A DNA stretch of 64,000 nt from Mytilus trossulus (taxonomy: Eukaryota; Mollusca; Bivalvia; Mytilida; Mytilidae): assembly GCF_036588685.1 (NCBI RefSeq), contig NW_026963310.1, positions 1,302,001 through 1,366,000 of the forward strand. The letters are read 5' to 3'. The notes beneath the pieces are model-generated. The model did no database searches, was not told the DNA's origin, and saw nothing but the letters and a program-made list of their open reading frames with translations. Below, piece after piece: positions 47,001-59,507 of the stretch (its first letter is position 1; every line of letters begins with the position of its first letter). A program made the translations under genes and the position numbers.

Positions 47001-50000
47001 GGAAATGTTAGACAATGGGATCATGTCTATAAATATTTGTAAAATAAACATTCCATAATGGTCAACCAAATTGTGATGGCAAAAATTGAACGTAAATGAT
47101 AAATTCATATACCTTAATTAGTTATCAAAGGTACCAGGATTATAATTTAGTATGCCAGACGCACGTTTCGTCTACACAAGACTCATCAGTGACGCTCATA
47201 TCAAAATATTTAAAAAGCCAAAACAAGTACGAAGTTGAAGAGCATTGAGGACCATACTGACTTCAAGATTGAAATGGTGAGCCCCGTGAAAATAAACATT
47301 TTATAATCTTTGCATGGTACCTGTTTAACCTATGCATTAAACCAATAAGTCTAGTTAGTCCCTTAACAAACAAGGTAGGTTTTTTTCTCTATAAAACAGA
47401 AATGATTAATTAAAAGAACAGTTTCAATTTTCAAATAATTTTTATTTCTTCGTTTATGTTTCTTTTTTTATTTTTAAATAACGATTTAAATCAAATTGAT
47501 ATCCGGTTATTTAATCTTTCACTTTATAAACTTTGCCAGACAGTTAAATGTTTTCTATAATTCCTTTCTCTAAAAAATCGTTGAAAAAAATCGGTGCCGT
47601 TGTTCATGGCGGGCTTTGGTCAGTACAGCACATTTCTTCCGGATCATAGGTCAAGTCTTCCTTTCAACTATTCGCAAATTGGTGTCAAGGGAAATGCCTA
47701 TACCTGAATTTTTTTTCAAATCTATGGGTTCCGCCAACGTTTGCAGTGGCGACGAAGTAATATGGCGTTATTCAATTGTGACGCAATTCAAATATCAGCC
47801 ATGGATTTGGGGAAAACAAAAATCTGCCATAGATTTGAGTTGTTATGCGTTTTTGAACGTCACATTTGCAATAGATAAGGAATATGCCATAGATTTGAGT
47901 CCTGCATATATATGTTTATAATGATTTGCATATCTACAAATAATTAGATGGGTTTGGTTCGAGAGAATTTATTAATTTGATTTATATATTAGATATACCG
48001 AAGTAACTTTCGTAAACTGCAAGTTCACTGTGGTTGACTTGCTGGTAGTAATAATGCAAGATATATACTGATATTGTAAAACAATAACAAAAAACTGGTA
48101 TTATTACATTAGTTGCAATGAATTACATTGATTTCCCAGTTGAATAAAAACTGATAATTTCACATGTGAAATAAACGTAGTTATTTCACTCTCTGACGTC
48201 ATATAACAATAGGCGTTGTCAAGACGTCGATAACGTCGGATCAAAACAAATTGTGAATGCGTAGGAAAATGATATAGTTCCTTACATTTTCTGCATTAAT
48301 TTCATAAAAAAACCCCATTAATAGCCAATGTAATAAAAAGTATAACTAATCGCCGTATTTAAATATCAAAAATAAGACAACTTGTGACCGAACGCCGCTA
48401 TGGATTAAACTCGTACTGCGCACTCGTTTAATCCATGCGTCGTTCGGTCACGCGTTGTCTTATTTTTTATATTCAAATACGGCGATTAGTTATACTATAA
48501 TTATTACATTGGTAGCAATAAATTACATTGATTTCCCAGTTAAATAAAAACTGATAATTTCACATGTGAAGTAAACGTGGTTATTTCACTCTCTGAGGTC
48601 ATACAACAATAGGCGTTGTCAAGACGTCGATAACGTCGGATCAAAACAAATTGAGAAAAAAGGAAAAACATATAGTTCCTTACATTTCTACATTAATTTC
48701 ATTAAAAAAAGCCATTAGTAAATATAATAAAAAATATAACTAATCGCCGTATTTGAATATCAAAAATAAGACACATTGTGACCGAACGCCGCTTTGGATT
48801 AAACTCGTGCTGCGCATTCTTTTAATCCATACGTCGTTCTGTCCCGCGTTGTCTTATTTTTGATATTCAAATACGGCGATTAGTTATACTATTATTAGAA
48901 TACACATTTGAGGGAAGTAATATTTCACAACTTTAAAGAAATTTATAAAATTCCAAAACAATTATAATCCCGGAAAATATTATAATTATTGCACGTCAAT
49001 AAACTAAAAATCTAAAGCCGAGGGTGTTACTATAATATTGGTATCATACTGTCTTAACGTAGACGCTAGGTTGCTATACTTATAACATCGATTGCATTTC
49101 TTATTAATTTTGGCATTTTTTTGAAATAGTGCAGTCTTGTAAGTAACCGTTCTGAAATAGTAATTTAAATTGATTTAAATCCTAGCATACATTCAACCTA
49201 TACATACATTTTTATATTTCCATGACACAGAAGGTGTTGGAAATCCAGTGACGTTGCATAACAGTTTTGCATCAGTATAGTAGTTGACTGTTGCGGAAGA
49301 TAAAGCTCGAATCACAGGTGCTATGTGGAGTTTGGGAGCTTTTGCTATAAAATAGGTTTGATTTTTATCTAGAGGTAAATAAGTCAGGATTAGGATCATT
49401 ATTCATCAGAATTTGAAATATATAGAGACATTGTTAATGTTTGTATTTTTCACAAAAAAAGTTGTAACGAAATTATATGCGATTACATTACAAGTAAGGC
49501 GTTTCGGTATCTATAATACAAGGTTAAAAACAAACATGTTCTACCGTATGCATTGCTGTACAAATTCAGGAATATGAAAGTGTTTTCCCCCGTTCGATTG
49601 AAGTATAAAAGCAAATAAGATGATGTGCCTTTGCAAACATTATAATACAAGTCATATATGAAAAATAGAATTGAATTAAACGGTATATACGTTATAACAT
49701 ATTAAAAATCTCATAAAAAGATAATAACGCAACACTTGCGTTTTAGACAGTATTTCGCTTGACACACTTTTTCCTTTTTTTTTGCTAAAATTCTTAAAAT
49801 ATTTACCTTTAATTATGACATGCACAACTTGAATATCAGTTCCTATTTCATTCTTTGCCATACACATATACAACCCATTATCATCCATTGAAACTTGTTC
49901 AAACAATAAAAAATGGGAAACCTGCTTTACGTTAGCGGGCATTGATATTGTCTAAAATAAAAAAATGAAAACCATGTCACTTTTTTTTCTATTTCCTTTA

Positions 50001-53000
50001 TACTTAATGAATTCCAAATTAATCAATTCTACCATATTGTATATATTTGTCAAAAAACACCATTTGTTATAAGTCGATGTATGACTATGAAACTGTCATT
50101 AAAGTGAGAGAGTAAGCGCTATAGAACCAGGTTTCATCCACCATTTTCTTCATTTGAAAATGCCTGTTCCAAGTCAGGCATAAGACCGTTCTTGTCCATT
50201 CGTTTTGTTATTTGATTTTGCCATGTGATTATGGACTTTTCGAATTGATTTTCCACTAAGTTTAGTATTTTTGTGATTTTACTTTATACTACTATTTGAT
50301 TTGGAAATGTTTCTTCATAAATGAATAACTTTTTGGCATATTTGTTTTTAATATGTCGGTAAATTCAAATGAGCAATGCAATTGACATATTCACATTACA
50401 AAAACTGATAAATGATTACGTCAATCGAGTTCCATTCGATCACTGGTACAGGAAGTCCTTCCGCAAAACAAGGCAAATAAAACTCAAGTGTTCCTTCATC
50501 AATGGTTATTCTCTTCGTTAGGATAATCTTTGGAGCTATCTTTTTGGCTGTTAACAAAAGAAAATGTTCAGACATACAAATATTCAATAAATATAGTACT
50601 AAAATTGTACAATGATTAAGAAGATGAAACGTTTTGCATTATCAAACATTACCTTGCTGGTAAATTTATACAATTATTATAGTTGTATATTTCTTTGCAC
50701 TATTAAACAGACATATCATGTTTAGGAGGGGTATTTGCGAAAAATACCAGTCGAGAGAAAGGTAAATTTCCCGAGCCGTAAGTCGAGGGAAATTCATTCT
50801 CAAGACTGGTATTTTTTCGCAAATACTCCTAAAGAACACGCTATAACTGTTTAATTACACCCAATGTTTAGGTTCAAAAACGCATTGATGATCGTGAGGT
50901 TACAAGCGTCCAGTCAGATAGAGTATTTTTTGGCAAATACCAAGACAGAGAGGGTAAAAATAGCAAATCCTTTTTGCAAATACCCCGGCGGCGTTAACAA
51001 ATAAACAATATTCATTTGATAACAGTAAAATGGTGAAAAATACACTGGCTATCAACCAATCAAAATCTAGGATTCTTACATTAGGTGTTAGTATATATTA
51101 AAGATTGCTGGAAGTACACAGAATAAATTGATCGTAGTGAATTCATGAGTATTGAGTTTTCAATGATTTTTTAAAACTGTAATTAAACATAAAAATAGTA
51201 TTAAATAAACGTTTTGAATTCCCACTCCGTCAGTACATTAAAAATTACAATACAAGTGAACAAATAATACGTTCGAATAATTAGCTCAAAAGAAATTGTA
51301 ATGAAAACAATAGAATTATAGTACAACATATTGCTTTGGGCTCAAGTGATTGGTCCTTTGTTTAAAGCATGCGATGCATATATTTTTGGAAAATTGTATG
51401 ATGGATTACTTGAATTACATGAGTAGATCTGGTTTTATCACACTATATGTCATGTCATTGCCACTTTGGTTTATTTCATTTACGTGTAAAACACTGATAT
51501 ATCAATAGTACTTTAAATGCACCATATTTATTGAGTCTTGTATTCTTCTTTTAAAACAGATCAAAATAAAATTATAAGATATGTTTATACAAACCTCCAC
51601 ATTTAGGAACTGTATCATTCCATTGACCAGACAGGAGACATGTTAAATACTTTTGTCCAATCAATTTATACCCTGGCTTACACGTAAGAATGACTGATTC
51701 TCCATATTGATATCTCGACTTTCTATCTAATGTTTCTATGTTATCCACGGTGATTTTTGGGCATTCTGCACCTTTTTAAACGATAAAGACAAAACAAAGG
51801 ATATAATTGTTTTTAATATTGTTATCAAACTAAATCTTCCAAGAAACAAATTTTGACTTCAATATATTTTTATTTGTTTAGATACATAATTCCCCGGTTA
51901 TAAATATGTATAATCAAAACGCATTTAGGACACGAATATAACAAAATCAAATGAATATTACAACACATTCACCATGTTGATTAACTCTAGGCGTAAGAGT
52001 TGTGCTAATATTTTGCTATCAAAATGTAAGGGTCATTCGTCTGATTTTTTTATATTCCTTATAGTTTTGCTATAAAGAAGACATTTCATGTTGTGTATTT
52101 ATATTTTCATACTATTCACAATGTTATCAAAATGGTGATCCCTTTTTTAACGGATCATTGATTACTGAAGCTATTCAGAATAAAAAAAAGAATACGTCAG
52201 ATAAAATGTGCTTTGCACAGTTGAGTATGTGGACTCATTGATATCAAAGACGAAACAATCGTAATCAAATCCAACAATGAACACGATTTAATGTTTTTTA
52301 ACAACATAAACAAATATTTGCTTGTTTCAATATCATTAAGGAGTCCAAACATATGCACATCAAATATATATTAGATAATATCACTTAAGATAGATGGGGT
52401 GTCTAAATTATTATCCACAGAATTTTAAAAAATTTGCCAAAATGTAGTTTATATGATGCTTATAAAAAAATGAAAATATAAAGAATGGGTAACCGGTTCT
52501 TGTTTTCACGCTTCACGGTGTTTAAAATTGACAGATCTTGTTTAGATTTTGCATGGACAACACATTTTTTTGCAATAAAGCGTAAACTACACCATATAAT
52601 TTTGAGATAACATATGAGAAGATAGTTTTTATAGTATGCTTTCAGTTAAGAAAGAGAAAAATAAATGGGGTAACCGCACCAGTTTTCTTGCTGCATTATA
52701 AAATAGGTAAATTTCAAACACATTCTACTGTAAAAGTACCTTAATCTGAATTATTTGCCCTTAAATTTCAGTTGCATCCCCTTATGTGGCAAAGTTGGAA
52801 AAATTTCATTTAACCAAAGTTTTCTCTCTTTTTTTGTAAAATACAACCATAAATCTGACAAAAAAATGTCATTTTCTATATTGAAATGAAATTTCTAACA
52901 CATGAATTACCTACTACTGTAAAATTTTTCACATTCTATGAAAGATTTAGACTCCTGGTATTTTCAAATCCAAGATGTAGGAAGACACCCTATCTACCTT

Positions 53001-56000
53001 AAGATGACTATTCATACTATTTCTAATTGTTAATATAACATTACTTTTAATTGTCGAACATAATCTTCTATTGAACTCAGTAAGAAAAATTGAGAAAACA
53101 TTGACGTTGTTTTGTCTTTTGTTCAGATATGAAATAGGCTTGGTAAATTGAAAAACCAACAACTGTTATACTTGTAGGTAAAGTCGAAATATTTTTCGTT
53201 CGAAGTTTCATATCCAAATACCAAGTGTCTTAGTTTTATCTTAAAAGTTATTTTACTGTTCTTTAAAACATCATTCATTTTATTTTAAAAATGTTTTAAA
53301 TATCTTCTTCTTGTGTACACAAATTACAAAAAAACTCTACTGTTTACAATTCCACCCGCATAAAAAGTTTCTTTGTAGGTAGAATATGTTGTAGTAATTT
53401 CCATCGAAAATTCTAAGTTTATTTTCTTTTTAAAAGTACATTTTTATGAATTGTTTTGATGTAACAGGTCATCTATATCAAATATACGCATCCATTTTTT
53501 TGGTCCAAAAGCTGGTTCTAATTTTCTTTTTATCAGAGACTTATATGAAAGTTTGTTTGATAGTGATTTTGATTTTATCGGTATACTATCGAATATAAAT
53601 CGGTTTCTTTTTATATTGACGGTACTTTTTAAAGAACTTTCTGATTTTAAGATTGCTGCCCAGTCTTTGGGTATTGATTTCTTTACTAAAATTATCTCAG
53701 CTATCCAATTTGATTTAATTTTTAGTTTATTTAAAATGATATCTTGGGAAATACAGCCTTTTTCATCTCTGCTATCATTTACATAAATAAGATCACTTTT
53801 AATCCATTTTTTAGATATAGATATAGCTTTATTTACAAATTTAATAAATTTATTATTTCATAATATTTGTTTTCTTATATCTGTAAATGTTTCTGTTTTC
53901 TTTTCTTTAGACCACCACCAGTTAACTTCCAACATTTAATGATATCTTTATAAAAATCTGGAATGTTTTCAAGGCTGATGCAGTGAGTCTGGCTTATCCC
54001 TACTGTTTGTTTGACCCAAAATTATATAAAAAGTGCTGAAGTATGATTTTCCAACCTCCTTCACAATCATTTACTAGTCTTTTTACCCACATCCCTAATA
54101 TGAAGAACATGTTTATCTTATTATTCGATAACAAACTGTATATTCTCAAACATTAAGGGTAACTAGACGATCTTTTTGCAGTTTGGAAAACGTGAAAAGA
54201 ATATTATTAAAAACTTTAGTGCAATGAAATTATTTTCCTGTCTTTCTAGCCTACTCCGATTTTTTTTAATGTGAAATGAAATTTAAATAATACTAGTTTG
54301 ATTTCCTTTTACGTGCCATTAACCTTTGCATGTGTGTTTATCGACATTTTGATTCGTGCGACGTTTAACGGATTTGTTGTTTAAACAGCAATTAGTGTCA
54401 TAGAAACTTACCCCCACATACAAGTACGTTACAGCTATTCCACCCATCTTTTACAAAACACCACGGACCACGAGCGTTCTTTCTATCATTCTGTGGAGTT
54501 CTGCAATAGTTATCAGTTTCTGTTTTGTATATATGTGATTCCCTCCATCTTAGACATGTATTCCCGTTTCTTGTGACGTTGATTAAACCGTTGTATTTTA
54601 AATCAGTTGTCGCATTTCTACAATCTGGGGTATTTAAAAAAAGTATCTGTCTAAGTGAAGAATTTCAAATAATTCAATTTCAAATAATGTGTTTTACTCA
54701 TGTAGTTCTTGTTCGAAATTGTTCACGTTTTGGATAAGAATTAAAATTGTAAAAATTTTTGCCTTGAACATCATGGAAAATATATTGATTTTCGTAATGC
54801 GCATCTGATGCAGTGAATTTGGTAACGTTGACGTTATCTGACAGACAAAAAAGTCAATAGGCAAGAAACAATTAGGCAATATTTCTACATGTGAATTTAA
54901 TGTTTGAATATTATGGACTGGTGTATTCTTTACTTGGATACTCGACTTTGCCTGCATTTCTATTATGAAATCTTCCAAAGAATCATTTATAAAAAAGATG
55001 ATGTGGTATGATTGCCAATGAGACAACCGTTCACAAGAGACCAAAATGACACAGACATTAACAACTAAAGGTCACCGCACGGCCTTCAACAATGAGCAAA
55101 GCTCATACCGCATAGTCAACTATAAATGGCCCCGATAAGATAATGTAAAACAATTCAAACGAGAAAACTAACGGCCTTATTTATATAATGAATAGTAAAC
55201 ATAGTAAACTTTAAATAAAGAATATCAATGCTATAATGCAGTCATATTCATATGCTGAATTACATGTAGAAGTTTATAGTAAGAATTTTGTTAAGAACTG
55301 AACAATAAAACATGTAAGATTCGGTTCAATACTACAACAATGTACAAACAAACAAATAAATATTCAAAACAGAAAGTCGTTAATCAGAAAAAAATGGTAA
55401 AATAAAAAGTAAAAAAAAACCATCAAAATAATAACCCAGGAATCACAGATGAAGACAAGAGAGACAGATTTCACACAGAAGCTTTTAAAGACGATACCGA
55501 ATACGTAGCATTATCTTGTTGGTTCCACTATGATAACAGACAAACATAATGAACTCTACTAAAGTCTTAAATCAAATGGCAAAATAAAAAGATATCTAGA
55601 TAAAAGTCACACATACCGCATACAGGAATGTTACATTTTCCAGTAGCATAATTTAGTCCTGTATAACACCAGGGTTGATTGAAAGTGTCTGTCCTTGGGT
55701 TTCTACAGTAGTTATGGTCTGGATAATAGTTTGTATATTGCGAATTAGTTGTTTTCCAGTTCTTACAATGTTTTCCATCCACTGTTGAATTGACAATGCC
55801 GGTGTAGGCTAAACCTTTGTCATATTTATTGTAACAGGTTACATCTACAAATATTTTATATAACAGATACATATTCAGAAAATGTTCATGTTCTTTTTAG
55901 AAAATCTGCTCAGTTAAGATTTTCTGAGTCTGTGTAATTGGGACATGTGTTGTATGTTTAATTGTGAAGTTTTATCTAGTGAATCATTGAAATTGATTTT

Positions 56001-59000
56001 TTTTGAGTAAATCTATTAAAAAAAAGAAATGTTATGTTACTGATATTGTTGGTTAAAAATAGCATGACTTTTAATTGGTCAGTATAATTACTCTTCTGTT
56101 TACCTGTTTTTTTTGTTTCTGTATATTATAACCTTGATTTTTATATTGATAGTTTCATTAAGCTTGTCCATCTCACTTGTCCATCTTCATGGATACAGAT
56201 GTTTTTGTCACAGGTTCATTTCAGAGAGTAATTTCTTTTATTTTTTCCCCATATTTAGTATTTACTCACTAAATAGACGAAATGAATATAGACGCTCTTG
56301 TATTGCTATTCTAATGAAACTGTTTTAGTTATTACTGAACTTGGTAAGACTGCATTCGTTCTTTGCAAGCTCTTCATTCAATTATAGACATAGGTTTATC
56401 ATCAGAAGAATGGCGAATCAAATAATAAACCTAGTACCTTTAATAACTATTTTTACCACTGGGTCGAAGCCACTCCTGGTGGAAGTGTTGATTCAAAAGT
56501 TATCGATTCATTGGTAATTTTTATATATTTTTATTATTTGAAAAACTAAGGATATTCTTTTCCAAGGCATTGATTACCTCAGCCCTCAGTGCTGTCAATT
56601 AAAAAGGAAGTAGCTCGAAAGCAATTTAGCTCAGACGGTTTCTAAACAATAAAAAAGAGGAATATTCATCACTAAGTACAAACTTTTAGTGTTTATCGCG
56701 CTTAAGTGCATTCAACAGAAAATTATCTAATTATTCCTTAATCACATGGGATAATTATATGATAATTTGAAATCCTCCCCGCACAAGTAATGAATTGACA
56801 TTCCATTTCTTGCTACTTTCAAGGAAACACTTAGACTAAAGAAGAGAAGAGAAATATACCAGAGGGAATTCAAACTAATAAATAAAAAAAAAAAAAATTG
56901 ACACCGTCATGGCTAAAAATAAAAAAAAAACAAAAAAACAATAGACAAACAAACAAACAATTGTACACAAAACACCATATAGAACAACAATCACTTAGCA
57001 ACACGAACTTTACCCATCCTGTCGGGTGAACTCAGGTGATCCGGAAGGATAATCAGATCCAGTTCCACATGTGCCAAACAATGTTTTGCTCATGTTAGTT
57101 CACACTCGTTAATAAGAATAATTTGGAAGGTCGCATTCGTGAAAAGGGAACGGGATTGTCGTAACGAAGAAAGAAACATATCCGCTATCCGGATGATTTA
57201 ACTTCACCTTTTGAAGATCTGGGTTAAATAGCTTCCTTGTGCCGAGCAACCCTTTATCAAGGACATCATTAGAGTAAATGCAAGCCCGGGAATATCGTAT
57301 CAATTCGGAGATATATACTCTGTATGCAGGCGCTGCTAAAATGTTCCTAGATAATGACAAAGAGCGTTTAAAATGAAACAGTTAATTCATTCATACGAAC
57401 ATATCAGGATTTGGTAGACAATATTTCAGAGATCAATTATTCACAGTAGAAAGAAAGTTAATAGACATCTTTTAAATTTAGTTAAATATCTTGCCGACCC
57501 AGGAATTTTTGTAGACCAGTTCAAGTTTGACTGATACAACTTTTATTTTATATTATTGCTTCAGCTGAATGTTAAAATACCAAATACCCTCGAATAGATT
57601 TATGTTATAATTGGAATCTTACCAAATATGTTTTCTGACACTTCTGAAAAAATAAAATTATAGGTTGGATATGTTGCTACATGGAAGTCATTAACACAAT
57701 CGAAATTAAATGGGTTAGCTGATATATATATATTGCTAATAACGCAATAAGCAGATGATGAAACAAGAAATATAGCTGACTTCAAAATATCTGTTCCAGT
57801 GGATACTTCTAAAATATTATGGAATTCTTATGTGACTTTTATACAACTGAGAGTTTCAGCTAGCTATAAAACCAACAATTAATCAATATTTATGTTCTGC
57901 ATAGAAAGTGCCTGTTTTAGGTCAGAAATATAACAGTTGTTTTTCTTTCGTTGGATGTCTGTGAGTGTTTTGTTTAATCTTAAATTTAAGAGCTTCAATT
58001 TTTCTTGCGACTTTTTTATTACAAGTATTTATTATTTTCATTTAATATTGACCTATTATACCCTATCGGTTTATTTTTTTAGTATAGACAAACTTTGATA
58101 AATATCCATGTTGTGATGTTACACTTTTGTTTCAGGTTAAGGTGAAATTTGACGCCTATCAAAACGTTTAAACACGGTGCAATTGTTTGCCTTTTGTTCT
58201 GAATAAGGTTTGTTGTCGTTTTTTTTTTACATTAGTTAATAACTGTACCGAGCCAAGAATTTGACACTAATAGTCTTGTTATTCATTCATTTGATTTTTC
58301 CATTTGATTATGGACTTTCCGTTTTGAATTTTCATCAGAGTTCAGTATGTTTGTGGTTTTACTTTTTACAAGAGTTTCTTGTTTAACGTTTTTGTTAATA
58401 TATAGATTATACCGTCGGTTTACCTGTTTAAATGAGTTTACAGTAGTCATTCAGGTCCTTTATAGCTTAATGTTTGGAATGCGCCATGGATCCTTGTTAA
58501 AGTCCGTACTTTGACCTTTTAAAGATGCATTGGTGTACTTTTATAAAAATTGTGATTTTTATGTAAAGATGTCTCATTGGCCCTCATATAATTGAGAATG
58601 TATCAAAGAGACAACCCGACTAAGAGCAGATAACACCCGAAGGCCATCAATGGGTCTTCAATCCTGCTCCCTGAGAAATGTTTCAGTCGTCTCCTAAACA
58701 AATATGTGTACTAGTTCAGTAATGTATATCCCATCCCCTAATGTCTGTGTGCAATAAACAGAACACACCGCAACTAACCCAGTTGTTGTAAATTAAAAAG
58801 AAGTAATAGTACAATGTTAGAATGTCTAACAGAAAACATTGAGCAATTGAATTTGATTAACTCATTAAGCTATATCAGCTTCATCATGTTCATCGAATCA
58901 ACAGTTTATAGAGTGAACTTTACAATTGGTCAAAGACATAGTTTAGCAGATAAAAAATATGGATAAAAACATAAAATACGATATTGAAATAATATTGTTA

Positions 59001-59471
59001 AACATACTGTTTTCACAATTCGTGCCGTAGTAGCTTCGAGAACAGGTACACATGTATCTATTTATTCCATCAGTACACGTTCCTCCATTTTGACATGGCT
59101 TACTTAAGCATTCATCTACATCTAAAAAGTTGAATAAAATTGTATCTGTAAATCTCCTCACCCCAATGCGATCATAGGTATTGCTGGTACATTGTAATAA
59201 GTTCATTGAGTAGAAATAGTATTAGTTGTTAGGAATACCAAATTACCTGACGTCTAAAACAAGTTAAAAAAACACCTAGATGATATTTTTTTGGATATAA
59301 ATGTTCCAAGAGATTAGAATAGAATCAAAGCCATAGTGATAGGAAAATAATTACCTTCTATTCATTTATCAACCAACACGCAAATATAGACAATATCAAA
59401 ATGGCTAGATAATAAATAAGTAATACCTCAAGGAGTTTTAATTTATAAATAACTTGCACTGTCCTCTATAA

Positions 59472-59507
<36 letters not shown>

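Noticed and set aside
46831..47921. Short plus-strand frames within the foldback structure
   Set aside because: They are made of the repeated AAATCTATGGC arms and show no conserved protein.
53553..53786. A plus-strand hydrophobic frame of 77 residues
   Set aside because: The opposite strand gives LINE-like C-terminal blocks. The plus-strand frame is its shadow in AT-rich DNA.
57600..57785. A 61-residue minus-strand frame resembling a signal-peptide first exon for gene B
   Set aside because: Its first codon is TTG, not ATG, and no in-frame ATG occurs before the upstream stop. Only its last 21 bases resemble gene A exon 1, so I kept just the mini-exon.
57800..59000. Search for EGF-2 or a signal exon for genes B and C
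   Set aside because: No six-cysteine frame was found on the minus strand. All ATG-started frames examined were short, non-hydrophobic or part of dispersed repeats.
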